A DNA stretch of 64,000 nucleotides from assembly GCF_024295805.1 (NCBI RefSeq), contig NZ_JANCLX010000011.1:124001-188000 (forward strand), written 5' to 3'. Shown piece after piece: positions 1-8,234 of the stretch (its first letter is position 1; each line of letters opens with the position of its first letter). The notes beneath the pieces are model-generated. The model was not told the origin of the DNA. It made no database searches and saw nothing but the letters and a program-made list of their open reading frames with translations. The translations under genes and the position numbers were made by a program. The DNA comes from Streptomyces cucumeris (GTDB lineage Bacteria > Actinomycetota > Actinomycetes > Streptomycetales > Streptomycetaceae).

Positions 1-786
1 CTTGCCCAGCACATAGACGTCCGGGACCACGCCCTCGTGCTCACAGGCGAAGGTGGTCCCGGTGCGGCCCAGCCCGGACTGGATCTCGTCCGCGATGAAC
101 AGCACCTTGCGGGACCGGGTCAGCTCCCGGACTCCGGCCAGATAGCCCGGCGGCGGCACCAGCACCCCCGCCTCGCCCTGGACGGGCTCCAGCAGCACGG
201 CCACGGTGTCCGCCGGGGCGGCGTCGACCGCCGTTTCCAGCGCCGTCAGATCGCCATACGGGACGATCTCGAACCCGGGGGTGTAGGGGCCGTAGTCGGC
301 ACGGGCCTCCGGATCGGTGGAGAAGCTGACGAGGGTGGTCGTCCGGCCGTGGAAGTTGTTCTCGGCGACGATGATCCTCGCCTGGCCGTCCGGGACGCCC
401 TTGATCCGGTAGCCCCACTTCCGGGCGGTCTTCACCGCCGTCTCGACCGCCTCCGCCCCGGTGTTCATCGGCAGCACCATCTCCATCCCGCACAGCGCGG
501 CCAGCTCCGCGCAGAACGCCCCGAAGCGGTCGTGGTGGAAGGCGCGCGAGGTGAGCGTGACCCGCTCCAGCTGGGCCCTGGCCGCCTCGATCAGCCGGTG
601 GTTGCCGTGCCCGAAGTTGAGCGCGGAGTATCCGGCGAGCAGATCCAGATAGCGGCGGCCCTCGATATCGGTCATCCAGGCGCCCTCCGCGGACGCGATC
701 ACCACGGGCAGCGGATGGTAGTTGTGCGCGCTGTGGGCCTCGGCGGCCGCCAGGGCGCGCCGGGTGAGCGGATCCGGGGTGGACAA
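1..786 (-). CDS. rocD: Ornithine aminotransferase, 3' part outside window
   Basis: PLP-dependent ornithine--oxo-acid transaminase that converts ornithine to glutamate semialdehyde (arginine/ornithine catabolism). The 262 visible residues include YLDLLAGYSALNFGHGN, NTGAEAVETAVK and FIADEIQSGLGRTG (the Asp that binds the PLP ring nitrogen is in ADEIQ). The window ends on VYVLGK, where the Lys corresponds to the PLP Schiff-base lysine of the family, so the last third of the protein lies outside. The start is TTG at 786-784, preceded by AAGGGAG six bases upstream; no ATG or GTG fits as well. The gene is divergent from glyA across about 250 bp. Assignment by family motifs is firm; other class III aminotransferases are less likely because of the ornithine-type YSALNFGHGN segment. 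Confidence 0.9.
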   Translation of the reverse strand, partial: MSTPDPLTRRALAAAEAHSAHNYHPLPVVIASAEGAWMTDIEGRRYLDLLAGYSALNFGHGNHRLIEAARAQLERVTLTSRAFHHDRFGAFCAELAALCGMEMVLPMNTGAEAVETAVKTARKWGYRIKGVPDGQARIIVAENNFHGRTTTLVSFSTDPEARADYGPYTPGFEIVPYGDLTALETAVDAAPADTVAVLLEPVQGEAGVLVPPPGYLAGVRELTRSRKVLFIADEIQSGLGRTGTTFACEHEGVVPDVYVLGK

Positions 787-892
787 CGCGTACTCCCTTC
801 GGTGCCGGGCGCCGGGGCTTCGGCGCCGGGTGGATCCGGGGCCCGGATGGCGGCCGGGCACGTCGGCTGTCCGCGAGGGAGGGGCTGCCTAC

Positions 893-898
893 TAGAGT
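893..898 (+). promoter_or_regulatory. Probable -10 element of glyA
   Basis: TAGAGT lies five bases before the first paired base of the ZTP riboswitch, which is where a transcript start would be expected. No convincing -35 was found at 16-18 bp spacing. The call rests mainly on its position. Confidence 0.4.
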
Positions 899-902
899 GG
901 GC

Positions 903-995
903 CCGCGCACCGTGACTGGCGAGCCGAGCGTGGAACCGACCACGAGGAAGCGGTGCGCGGCCACAGCGCCACGAGGTGCCGCCCGCCTGGGCACC
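903..995 (+). ncRNA. ZTP (pfl) riboswitch in the glyA leader
   Basis: All family landmarks are present. P1 is CCGCGCACC at 903-911 pairing perfectly with GGTGCGCGG at 952-960. The conserved GTGACTGGCGA follows at 912-922. P2 is GTGG/CCAC at 930-933 and 940-943. P3 is GGTGCC/GGCACC at 975-980 and 990-995, with the nearly invariant CCGCCTGGGCA at 983-993. ZTP riboswitches sense ZMP/ZTP, which accumulate when 10-formyl-tetrahydrofolate is short, and switch on folate one-carbon genes. glyA makes 5,10-methylene-THF, so the context fits. No U-run follows P3, so control is more likely at translation: the ribosome site GGAGGA (1031-1036) is about 35 nt downstream. Confidence 0.93.
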
Positions 996-1041
996 GAAGG
1001 GATCACGACCGGACCACCACCGATCGCCCCGGAGGAATGCC

Positions 1042-2313
1042 ATGAGCCTGCCCCTTTCCCATCCCGCCCTCGCCGCGTCCGACCCCGAACTCGCCGCCCT
1101 CGTCGGCGCCGAGGAACTGCTCCAGTCCGAGACCCTGCGGCTGATCCCCAGCGAGAACTACGTCTCCTCGGCCGTGCTGGAGGCGTCGGGCACGGTGCTC
1201 CAGAACAAGTACAGCGAGGGCTACCCGGGCCGCCGCTACTACGAGGGCCAGCAGGTCATCGACCAGGTGGAGACCCTGGCCGTCAACCGGGCCAAGGCCG
1301 TCTTCGGCGCCGACCACGCCAATGTCCAGCCCTACTCCGGCTCGCCCGCCAACCTCGCCGTCTACCTCGCCTTCGCCGAGCCCGGCGACACCGTGATGGG
1401 GATGTCCCTGCCGATGGGCGGCCATCTCACCCACGGCTGGGGCGTGTCCGCCACCGGCTCCTGGTTCCGCGGTGTCCAGTACGGGGTGCGCCAGGACACC
1501 GGCATGATCGACTTCGATGAGGTCCGTGACCTGGCCCGCAAGGAGCGGCCCAAGCTGATCTTCTGCGGTGGTACCGCCGTGCCCCGCACGATCGACTTCG
1601 CCGCCTTCGCGGAGATCGCCCGCGAGGTGGACGCGGTGCTGGTCGCCGATATCGCGCATATCGCCGGACTGGTCGCGGGCGGGGCCCACCCCTCCCCGGT
1701 CCCGTATGTCGATGTCGTCTCCACCACCACCCACAAGACCCTGCGCGGTCCGCGCGGCGCGATGCTGATGGCCCGCGAGTCCCATGCCAAGGCCCTCGAC
1801 AAGGCCGTCTTCCCCGGTCTCCAGGGCGGTCCGCACAACCAGACCACCGCCGCCATCGCGGTGGCCCTCCATGAGGCCGCCCAGCCCTCCTTCCGTGACT
1901 ACGCCCATGCGGTGGTCGCCAATGCCAAGGCGCTGGCCGAGGCACTGCTCGCCCGTGGGTTCGACCTGGTCTCCGGCGGCACCGACAACCATCTGATCCT
2001 GATGGACCTCACCCCCAAGGAGGTGCCGGGCAAGGTCGCGGCCAAGGCCCTGGACGAGGCCGGGATCGTGGTGAACTACAACACCGTGCCCTTCGACCCC
2101 CGCAAGCCCTTCGATCCCTCGGGTATCCGCATCGGCACCCCCTCCCTGACCTCACGCGGACTGGGCACCGAGCACATGCCCGCCGTGGCCGGCTGGATCG
2201 ACCGCGGGGTGACCGCCGCCCGGAGCGGTGACACCTCCGGTCTCGCCAAGATCAGGAACGAGGTCGCCGAGCTCATGGCGGCCCACCCGGCTCCCGGTCT
2301 GCCGACCGCCTGA
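1042..2313 (+). CDS. glyA: Serine hydroxymethyltransferase
   Basis: Cytosolic PLP enzyme that converts serine plus THF to glycine plus 5,10-methylene-THF. The 423 residues match the usual family length. Visible motifs are LIPSENYVSSAVLEA near residue 35, YSEGYPGRRYYEG, GAMLM downstream of VVSTTTHKTLRGPRG (PLP lysine in THKTLRGPRG), and GIRIGTPSLTSRG near the C terminus. The ATG follows GGAGGA at 1031-1036. It is controlled by the ZTP riboswitch immediately upstream and ends in a strong hairpin at 2328-2355. The convergent partner of the sigma factor overlaps its last 41 bp. Confidence 0.97.
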   Translation: MSLPLSHPALAASDPELAALVGAEELLQSETLRLIPSENYVSSAVLEASGTVLQNKYSEGYPGRRYYEGQQVIDQVETLAVNRAKAVFGADHANVQPYSGSPANLAVYLAFAEPGDTVMGMSLPMGGHLTHGWGVSATGSWFRGVQYGVRQDTGMIDFDEVRDLARKERPKLIFCGGTAVPRTIDFAAFAEIAREVDAVLVADIAHIAGLVAGGAHPSPVPYVDVVSTTTHKTLRGPRGAMLMARESHAKALDKAVFPGLQGGPHNQTTAAIAVALHEAAQPSFRDYAHAVVANAKALAEALLARGFDLVSGGTDNHLILMDLTPKEVPGKVAAKALDEAGIVVNYNTVPFDPRKPFDPSGIRIGTPSLTSRGLGTEHMPAVAGWIDRGVTAARSGDTSGLAKIRNEVAELMAAHPAPGLPTA

Positions 2314-2596
2314 CCGAATTGACGGTGCTCTGCCCGGCCGCCAGGCCGGGCAGGGCCCGCCACCACTGCTCCTCCCGGATCCGGCCGCGCTCCGGCGGCA
2401 CCGGCACCGGCAGCCCCACGATCCGGGCCATCACCCGCTCCACCACCGTCTCGCCCTCCATCGGGCCCTCCGGCTCATCCGGCCCGCCCCGGGGCGAGCC
2501 GCCCGGTGGACCGTCCAGCGCGCGCCCCAGCGCCCGCAGCTCCTCCGGCAGCCCGGCCGGGCCCCCGGCCGGCGCCGCCTCCCGCACTCCGGTCAT
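2273..2596 (-). pseudogene. Truncated partner of ECF sigma factor (anti-sigma-like)
   Basis: A 107-residue frame starting at ATG 2596 with GGAG upstream. It opens with EELRALGRALDGP and GETVVERVMARIVGLPVPVP, the N-terminal cytoplasmic signature of the small membrane proteins that usually follow this type of sigma gene in Streptomyces (pattern recalled from the family). After about residue 80 the similarity stops: the frame runs through the glyA terminator and 41 bp into antisense glyA, and the expected transmembrane helix and outer domain are missing. The best reading is a 3' deletion. Its start overlaps the 3' end of the sigma frame by 122 bp. Confidence 0.5.
2328..2355 (+). terminator. glyA terminator hairpin
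   Basis: TGCCCGGCC (2331-2339) and GGCCGGGCA (2344-2352) pair perfectly around a four-base loop, with C-G pairs extending the stem outward. It lies 17 bp after the glyA stop. There is no U-tract, as is usual for Streptomyces terminators. Confidence 0.8.
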
Positions 2597-3305
2597 ATGC
2601 TCCGCCTCCCCGCGAGGCCCGGGTCTGCCGCCCGCCCCGCGCACTCCGCACGGCGCGCGCACCCCGCGCGCCCCGCTCGCTCCGGTCCCGCCCCCGGGTC
2701 CGCTCCGCCTCATCCGGGCCGAGCAGCAGCTCCAGCCGTCTCAGCGCACGGCTCAGCCGCGACTTCACCGTGCCCCGCGGCCAGCCCAGCGCCTCCGCCG
2801 TCTCCGCCTCGTCCAGATCCAGCAGATAGCGGTAGATCACCACCCGCCGCTGGTCCGCGCTCAACTGATCCAGAGCGGTCATCAGCCGCGCCCGCCGCTC
2901 ACCCGCCATCGCCAGCGCTGCCGGGTCGACCGATTCCGGTATGACCGCCGCGGTCCCGCCCAGCGCCCCTTCCCGGTCGACCGCCGACCGCAGCCGACGC
3001 GCCGAGCGGATCGCGTTACTGGTCTCGCGGGCGACGATCCGCAGCAGCCACGGCCGGAACGCCGCCCCGTCGCGGAAGCCGCCCAGCGCGAGATACGCCT
3101 TCACAAAGGCGTCCTGCACCACATCCTCGGCATCGGCACCGGCTCCGAGCAGCACCGCCGTGCGATGCGCCACCGGTGCGTACGCCCGCATCAGCTCCGC
3201 GTACGCCTCGGTTTCCCCGGCGCGCACCCGCGCGATGATCCCCGCTTCGTCCCGCGCGACGAGGTCCCCCTCCCGCGCCCTCCGTGTCGTCCTCACACCT
3301 TTCAT
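2475..3305 (-). CDS. ECF RNA polymerase sigma factor
   Basis: Region 2 covers roughly residues 30-105, with AEDVVQDAFVKAYLALGGF followed by FRPWLLRIVARE. Region 4 is at about 155-205, with LSADQRRVVIYRYLLDLDEAETAEALGWP and GTVKSRLSRALRRL as the recognition helix. After region 4 the frame continues with about 75 low-complexity Arg/Gly/Ala residues that overlap the next gene. This tail is unlike normal family members and may reflect an altered frame. The start is uncertain: ATG 3305 is used, but no good ribosome site precedes it. The gene is divergent from trpS, with the starts 46 bp apart. Target genes are unknown. Confidence 0.85.
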   Translation of the reverse strand: MKGVRTTRRAREGDLVARDEAGIIARVRAGETEAYAELMRAYAPVAHRTAVLLGAGADAEDVVQDAFVKAYLALGGFRDGAAFRPWLLRIVARETSNAIRSARRLRSAVDREGALGGTAAVIPESVDPAALAMAGERRARLMTALDQLSADQRRVVIYRYLLDLDEAETAEALGWPRGTVKSRLSRALRRLELLLGPDEAERTRGRDRSERGARGARAVRSARGGRQTRASRGGGAYDRSAGGGAGRGPGRAAGGAAGAGARAGRSTGRLAPGRAG

Positions 3306-3351
3306 ACACCGGCGGACGGAGCCGGGTTCCACACCTGAGAGAATGGGTGCC

Positions 3352-4365
3352 ATGGTCCTCGATCGTCCCCGTGCGCTCTCCGGTATCCAGCCCACCGCAG
3401 GCTCCTTCCACCTCGGGAACTACCTCGGTGCGATCCGGCAGTACGTCGCGCTCCAGGAGACCCACGACGCGTTCTACACCGTGGTCGACCTGCACGCGAT
3501 CACCGTCCCCCAGGATCCGGCCGAACTGCGCGCCAACTCGCGCCTCGCCGCCGCCCAGCTGCTCGCCTCCGGCCTCGACCCGGACCGCTGCACCCTCTTC
3601 ATCCAGAGCCATGTGCCCGAGCACGCGCAGCTCGGATGGGTGATGAACTGTCTCACCGGGTTCGGCGAGGCGTCGCGGATGACCCAGTTCAAGGACAAGT
3701 CGGCCAAGCAGGGCGCCGACCGGGCGACCGTCGGCCTGTTCACCTACCCGATCCTCCAGGTCGCGGACATCCTGCTCTACCAGGCCAACCACGTCCCCGT
3801 CGGCGAGGACCAGCGTCAGCACATCGAGCTCACCCGTGACCTCGCCGACCGGTTCAACGGCCGCTTCGGCGAGACCTTCACCGTCCCGGCGCCGTACATC
3901 GTCAAGGAGACCGGGAAGATCTACGATCTCCAGGACCCGACGATCAAGATGAGCAAGTCGGCGTCCACCCCGAAGGGCATCGTCAACCTCCTCGACGAGC
4001 CCAAGGTCTCCGCGAAGAAGATCAAGAGCGCGGTCACCGACCTGGAGACCGAGATCCGCTTCGACGAGGAGAAGAAGCCCGGAGTCAGCAATCTGCTGAC
4101 CATCTACTCGACGCTCACCGGCACCGCCATCCCGGAGTTGGAGAGCCGTTACGAGGGCAAGGGCTACGGCGCGCTCAAGACCGACCTCGCCGAGATCCTG
4201 GTCGAGTGGGTGACACCGTTCCGCGAGCGGACGCAGGAATACCTGGCGGACCCGGGGACGTTGGACAAGATCCTCGCCAAGGGGGCGGAGAAGGCCCGGG
4301 CCGTCGCCGCCGAGACGCTGGCCGTCACCTACGACAAGGTGGGCTTCCTGCCCGCCAGGCACTGA
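3352..4365 (+). CDS. trpS: Tryptophanyl-tRNA synthetase
   Basis: Class Ic aminoacyl-tRNA synthetase that charges tRNA-Trp. The 337 residues include the HIGH-type motif TAGSFHLGNYLGA near residue 15, TGFGEASRMTQFKDKSAK, GEDQRQHIELTRDLA, and KMSKS at about 201-205. Streptomyces carry two TrpRS types. Adjacency to glyA matches the constitutive housekeeping copy rather than the inducible indolmycin-resistant one (from memory of the S. coelicolor map). The ATG at 3352 is chosen; an in-frame ATG nine bases upstream (3343) is possible. Confidence 0.95.
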   Translation: MVLDRPRALSGIQPTAGSFHLGNYLGAIRQYVALQETHDAFYTVVDLHAITVPQDPAELRANSRLAAAQLLASGLDPDRCTLFIQSHVPEHAQLGWVMNCLTGFGEASRMTQFKDKSAKQGADRATVGLFTYPILQVADILLYQANHVPVGEDQRQHIELTRDLADRFNGRFGETFTVPAPYIVKETGKIYDLQDPTIKMSKSASTPKGIVNLLDEPKVSAKKIKSAVTDLETEIRFDEEKKPGVSNLLTIYSTLTGTAIPELESRYEGKGYGALKTDLAEILVEWVTPFRERTQEYLADPGTLDKILAKGAEKARAVAAETLAVTYDKVGFLPARH

Positions 4366-4391
4366 CGGCCGGGCACCGGCGGGACACCGGC

Positions 4392-4421
4392 GAGCGCCGG
4401 TCGCGCACCGGTCGGGCGCTC
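4392..4421 (+). terminator. Possible trpS terminator
   Basis: GAGCGCC (4392-4398) pairs with GGCGCTC (4415-4421), and GGT/ACC pairing inside extends the stem. It lies 26 bp after the trpS stop in a GC-rich, partly repetitive stretch, so alternative folds are possible. Confidence 0.4.
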
Positions 4422-4505
4422 CTCGCGCGGCGGTCGGGCGCGGGGCCGGTGCGCCGCGGGGCGTGCGCGACAGCAGTACACCCGGGTCCGGGCTCCCGGC
4501 CAGGG

Positions 4506-4517
4506 GGCCCTAGGGCC
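4506..4517. promoter_or_regulatory. 12-bp perfect palindrome upstream of the 2H phosphoesterase
   Basis: GGCCCTAGGGCC is a perfect palindrome around CTAG, a tetranucleotide that is scarce in bacterial DNA. Just downstream GTGCC (4521-4525) can pair with GGCAC (4536-4540). Both lie in the 264-bp gap before the phosphoesterase and could be an operator or leader hairpin. The function is not established. Confidence 0.25.
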
Positions 4518-4629
4518 TGTGTGCCGAAGGACCGAGGCACCTAGCCGCGAGGGCGGCACAGCCGCCACACTGACACCGGTGCAGCGGCATCGAGTCCAGC
4601 AGCCCGGGAGGGCCAGGAGGGAGAACGCA

Positions 4630-5229
4630 GTGGGGACCGTAACGCTCGGCGTTTCGATCGCGGTCCCGGAGCCGTACGGCAGCTACCTCCAGGGGCGGCG
4701 CGCGGGCTTCGGGGACCCTGCCGCCCATGGCATCCCCACCCATGTCACCCTGCTGCCGCCGACCGAGGTGGAGGCCTCGGCGCTCCCGGCCATCGAGGAC
4801 CACCTGGCCCGGGTGGCCGCCGAAGGGCGGCCGTTCCCGATGCGGCTGGAGGGGACCGGCACGTTCCGGCCGCTCTCGCCGGTCGTCTTCGTCAGGATCG
4901 TGGAGGGTGTGGACGAGTGTGCCGCGCTCCAGGAGCGGATCCGGGAGAGCTCCGGGCCGTGCGCGCGTGAGCTCCAGTTCCCGTACCACCCGCACGTCAC
5001 CGTGGCCCACGGCATCGACGAGGAGGCCATGGACCGGGCCTTCGCCGAGCTGAAGGACTATGCGGCGGCCTGGACGATCACCGGCTTCGCCCTCTACGAG
5101 CAGGGCGCCGACGGGGTGTGGCGGCTGGACCGTGAGTACCCTTTCGGCGCGGGTGAGCCGACGGACGGCGGGACGCCCATGGTGCCCCGTCAGGTCGATC
5201 TCTCCCGCCCGGCCGCGCCCTCCTGCTGA
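4630..5229 (+). CDS. 2'-5' RNA ligase / 2H phosphoesterase family protein
   Basis: The protein has 199 residues and two H-x-T/S-x motifs: HVTLLPP near residue 37 and HVTVAHG near residue 122. These supply the paired catalytic histidines of the 2H phosphoesterase superfamily. Bacterial members ligate or cleave 2',5' RNA bonds or act as cyclic phosphodiesterases; the substrate here cannot be told. The start is GTG 4630, with AGGAGGGAG at 4615-4623. The C-terminal 20-30 residues are Pro/Gly-rich and probably disordered. It is a single gene between trpS and the BrkB gene. Confidence 0.85.
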   Translation: MGTVTLGVSIAVPEPYGSYLQGRRAGFGDPAAHGIPTHVTLLPPTEVEASALPAIEDHLARVAAEGRPFPMRLEGTGTFRPLSPVVFVRIVEGVDECAALQERIRESSGPCARELQFPYHPHVTVAHGIDEEAMDRAFAELKDYAAAWTITGFALYEQGADGVWRLDREYPFGAGEPTDGGTPMVPRQVDLSRPAAPSC

Positions 5230-5532
5230 TTTCGTACCCCGGCGTGCCGCGAGCCGGGCAGCCGGGGCTCGGCCCCGTCGCCATCCGACACCGCGTCAGC
5301 CACGTTCACCGGAACGGGTGATGGGCGCGGTGTTTGCGGCCGCTGTGCCGACTGATGGACCGCCGTCGGTGAGATCCATGATCAGACCGATTCCCGTCCC
5401 GGTTCCGCCGCCCCACGTTTCGCCCTGCCGGTCGCGCTAGGCGCGCGTGTTCCGGGGAACCCGGATTCCGACCTTCTGTGCACCTCACCGTGTGCCGAGG
5501 GGAGAAACCGTGCAGAAGGGTAGTTGCTGATC
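5230..5532. other. Intergenic region upstream of the BrkB gene
   Basis: About 300 bp without a convincing gene. Short open frames here lack a ribosome site and have non-coding composition. A short frame from GTG 5510 (reading VQKGSC, then stop) precedes the BrkB start and could be incidental. The region probably holds the promoter and leader of the BrkB gene, but no clear -35/-10 pair, operator or riboswitch was recognised. Confidence 0.4.
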
Positions 5533-6504
5533 ATGGAATGGTTGACCCGGCTGCCAGTCGTCGGCCCCGCGATCGCCCAGCTCATGCGCACCCACGCCTG
5601 GCGTTCCTATGAGCGGCTGGACCGCGTCCACTGGACCCGGCTCGCCGCCGCGATCACCTTCATCAGCTTCCTCGCCTTCTTCCCGCTCATCGCGGTCGGC
5701 GCGGCGATCGGCGCCGCGACGCTCACCGAGTCCCAGATGCATCAGCTCCAGAAGAAGCTGGCCGAGCAGATCCCCGGGATCTCCGGTCAGCTCGACCTGG
5801 GCGGCCTGGTCGACAACGCGGGCACGATCGGGGTCGTCGCGGGGGCGCTGCTGCTGTTCACCGGTATCGGCTGGGTGGGTTCGCTGCGCGAATGCCTGCG
5901 GGCCGTCTGGGAGCTGGAGGAGGACCCCGGCAATCCGGTGGCCCGCAAGCTCAAGGACGCGGGCGTGCTGCTGGGCCTCGGCGGTGTCGCCCTCGTCTCG
6001 TTCGGCCTCTCCACGCTCGCGGCCACCGCCGTCGGCCGGGTCGCCGGGCTGCTCGGCATCCCCGAGGACGGCGCCGGCGGCTGGCTGCTGTGGGCCGCCG
6101 CCTTCATGGTCGCCGTCGTGGCCGACTTCGTGCTGCTGTGCTACGTGCTGACCTGGCTGCCCGGGGTCGAACCGCCGCGCCGCCGCGTCGTGGTCGCCGC
6201 CCTCATCGGCGCGATCGGCTTCGAGCTGCTCAAGCTGCTGCTGAGCAGCTATCTGCGGGATGTGGCGGCCAAGAGCATGTACGGCGCGTTCGGCGTCCCC
6301 ATCGCGCTGCTGCTGTGGATCAACTTCACCGCCAAGCTGACCCTGTACTGCTCCTCCTGGACCGCCACCGGGTCCGGTGCGGAGAGCCCGGAGGAGGCCG
6401 ACGAGGCCGGGAAGGCCGACGGCGGGACAGCGGGGAGCGGCGGGTCCGACGCGACGCCCAAGCCGAAGCCCGAATCCGCCGGCCCCGCCAACCCCCTGGA
6501 CTGA
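5533..6504 (+). CDS. YihY/BrkB-family inner membrane protein
   Basis: 323 residues with about six hydrophobic helices, including AAAITFISFLAFFPLIAVGAA-type TM1 near residue 40 and VVADFVLLCYVLTWLPG. The family signature YGAFGVPIALLLWINF lies near residue 250. This family was once annotated as ribonuclease BN and is now regarded as a membrane protein of unknown transport or export role. The C-terminal 40 residues are acidic and disordered (Glu/Ala/Gly). ATG 5533 is used; TTG 5524 is an alternative because AAGGG ends only three bases before it. It converges with the carboxypeptidase gene 10 bp downstream. Confidence 0.87.
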   Translation: MEWLTRLPVVGPAIAQLMRTHAWRSYERLDRVHWTRLAAAITFISFLAFFPLIAVGAAIGAATLTESQMHQLQKKLAEQIPGISGQLDLGGLVDNAGTIGVVAGALLLFTGIGWVGSLRECLRAVWELEEDPGNPVARKLKDAGVLLGLGGVALVSFGLSTLAATAVGRVAGLLGIPEDGAGGWLLWAAAFMVAVVADFVLLCYVLTWLPGVEPPRRRVVVAALIGAIGFELLKLLLSSYLRDVAAKSMYGAFGVPIALLLWINFTAKLTLYCSSWTATGSGAESPEEADEAGKADGGTAGSGGSDATPKPKPESAGPANPLD

Positions 6505-6514
6505 CCCGGCCCGC

Positions 6515-7831
6515 TCAGCCGCGGCCGCGCCGCCGCACCAGCTCCGGCAGCGGGTGGCGGCGGTGCACCGCGTACGCCACCGCGGCCAGCAGCGCCAGCG
6601 TGCCGCCCGTGATGCCGATCGCCGTCCACTTGCCCGAACCGCCGTCCGAGGAGACCGACGCCTGGGTGTGCTCGTCCGTGCCGTTGCCGTGCGCGGTCGT
6701 CCGGTTCTGGTTGGCGCCCGCCGCGCCCGGCCGGACGAGCGTGCCGACCGGATTCACCGAGCCCGACGCCTTGAAGCCCCAGTCGAAGAGCTTCGCGGTC
6801 TCCTTGTAGACCTCGCTCGGCGCGGCCTTCTGCGGGTTCATCACGGTGACCAGCAGCACCCGCTTGCCGCGCTGGGCGACACCGGTGAAGGTGGAGCCCG
6901 CGTTCGTCGTGTAGCCGTTCTTGACCCCGGCGATCCCCTTGTAGGTCGGGATGCCGAAGCCGGTCAGCAGCCGGTTGGTGTTCTGGATCTCGAAGCTCTG
7001 ACGGGTCTTCTTGCCGTCCTTGCCCTTCTTGTAGTCCCCGGGGAACTTCGCGTACGCCGTCGAGGCGTACTCCCGGAAGTCCGCCTTCTGGAGGCCGGAG
7101 CGGGCGAAGAGCGTGAGGTCGTACGCGCTGCTGACCTGGCCCTTCTCGTCGTAGCCGTCCGGGGTGACGACATGGGTGTCACGGGCGTTGAGCTGGCGGG
7201 CGTGCGCCTGCATCTCCTGCACCGTCTTCGCCTTGCCGCCGTTCATCGCGGAGAGCACGTGCACCGCGTCGTTGCCGGAGCGCAGGAACACCCCGAGCCA
7301 CAGGTCGTGGACCGAGTAGCTGTAGTTCTCCTTGACCCCGACCAGGCTGCTGCCCTCGCCCATCCCCTCCAGGTCCGAGGGCACCACCGTGTGGTTCTGC
7401 TCCTTGGGCAGCTTGGGCAGCAGGGTGTCGGCGAACAGCATCTTCAGGGTGCTGGCGGGCGGGAGCTGCCAGTGGGCGTTGTGCGCGGCCAGGACGTCGC
7501 CCGACTCGGCGTCGGCCACCAGCCACGACCGTCCGCTGAGCCCCTTCGGCAGCCGCGGCGCGCCCGCCTTCGGGTCCACCTGGGTGCCGGGGTGGCCGAG
7601 CCGCTTCCCGCCGACCGTGGACATCTGGGCCGGAGGCTTCACGGCTCCGGGGCCGTCCGCGGCGCCCGGTACGTCGTCGGCGAACGCCGGCGCGGTGGGC
7701 AGCAGGCTGGACAGCGCGAGTACGCCGGCGGCGATCAGGGGTACGGCGATACGGCGGCGGCTGTCGGTCGCGCGCGCCCCACCGGCCGCGTCGCCCGTAC
7801 GCGGCGCGGAAGCATATGAACATGTCTGCAC
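6515..7831 (-). CDS. D-alanyl-D-alanine carboxypeptidase (PBP5-type), membrane anchored
   Basis: Penicillin-binding serine peptidase (S11) that trims the terminal D-Ala of peptidoglycan stem peptides outside the membrane. 438 residues from GTG 7831. An N-terminal export helix (RRRIAVPLIAAGVLALSSLL) ends at AFA-DD. The active-site serine and lysine are in STLK (127-130), the second motif is SGN (185-187), and the third is KNG (304-306) instead of the usual KTG. A C-terminal helix (WTAIGITGGTLALLAAVAY) followed by Arg-rich residues anchors the enzyme. The upstream start is not certain because no strong ribosome site is visible. Confidence 0.9.
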   Translation of the reverse strand: MQTCSYASAPRTGDAAGGARATDSRRRIAVPLIAAGVLALSSLLPTAPAFADDVPGAADGPGAVKPPAQMSTVGGKRLGHPGTQVDPKAGAPRLPKGLSGRSWLVADAESGDVLAAHNAHWQLPPASTLKMLFADTLLPKLPKEQNHTVVPSDLEGMGEGSSLVGVKENYSYSVHDLWLGVFLRSGNDAVHVLSAMNGGKAKTVQEMQAHARQLNARDTHVVTPDGYDEKGQVSSAYDLTLFARSGLQKADFREYASTAYAKFPGDYKKGKDGKKTRQSFEIQNTNRLLTGFGIPTYKGIAGVKNGYTTNAGSTFTGVAQRGKRVLLVTVMNPQKAAPSEVYKETAKLFDWGFKASGSVNPVGTLVRPGAAGANQNRTTAHGNGTDEHTQASVSSDGGSGKWTAIGITGGTLALLAAVAYAVHRRHPLPELVRRRGRG

Positions 7832-7937
7832 GTTGGTGAACGTACCCGCCGTTCCTGTGGTCGGCGACAGGACCGCCGTCGTATGGGCGTCAGACCCCCG
7901 CGTGGAGGCATCCGAGGGTGCGCCCATACTGGAGACC

Positions 7938-8189
7938 ATGAAGCTCAGCCGCCCCGTGTCCTGGTTCCTGCTCGCCTTCGGGGTCTGGAGCTGGGTCATC
8001 TGGTTCACCTTTGTCAAAAACCTCTGGAAGGACAGCAGCGGTCTCGCCTTCGACGACTCCGGCGACCCCACCGCGTACTTTTGGGTGCATCTGCTGCTCG
8101 CGATCACCTCGTTTCTCTTGGGGACGGCTATCGGAGTGATCGGGTTGCGTGGTCTGCGCGCTCTGCGCAGGAAGGACCCCGTGGAGTAG
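7938..8189 (+). CDS. SCO4848-family small membrane protein
   Basis: 83 residues with two transmembrane helices: VSWFLLAFGVWSWVIWFTF near the N terminus and AYFWVHLLLAITSFLLGTAI after a short acidic loop. It ends in a basic tail (LRALRRKDPVE). It matches the conserved actinobacterial family named after S. coelicolor SCO4848, whose function is unknown. It is divergent from the carboxypeptidase gene and 45 bp upstream of the metallophosphoesterase, so co-transcription with the latter is plausible. Confidence 0.85.
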   Translation: MKLSRPVSWFLLAFGVWSWVIWFTFVKNLWKDSSGLAFDDSGDPTAYFWVHLLLAITSFLLGTAIGVIGLRGLRALRRKDPVE

Positions 8190-8234
8190 CCGTTTCGCTA
8201 GTCACTCTGGGCGGACAAAAGGGGATTAACCGGG

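Noticed and set aside
5306..5488. Short minus-strand frames before the BrkB gene
   Set aside because: They have no ribosome site and non-coding composition, and the region is better explained as promoter and leader.
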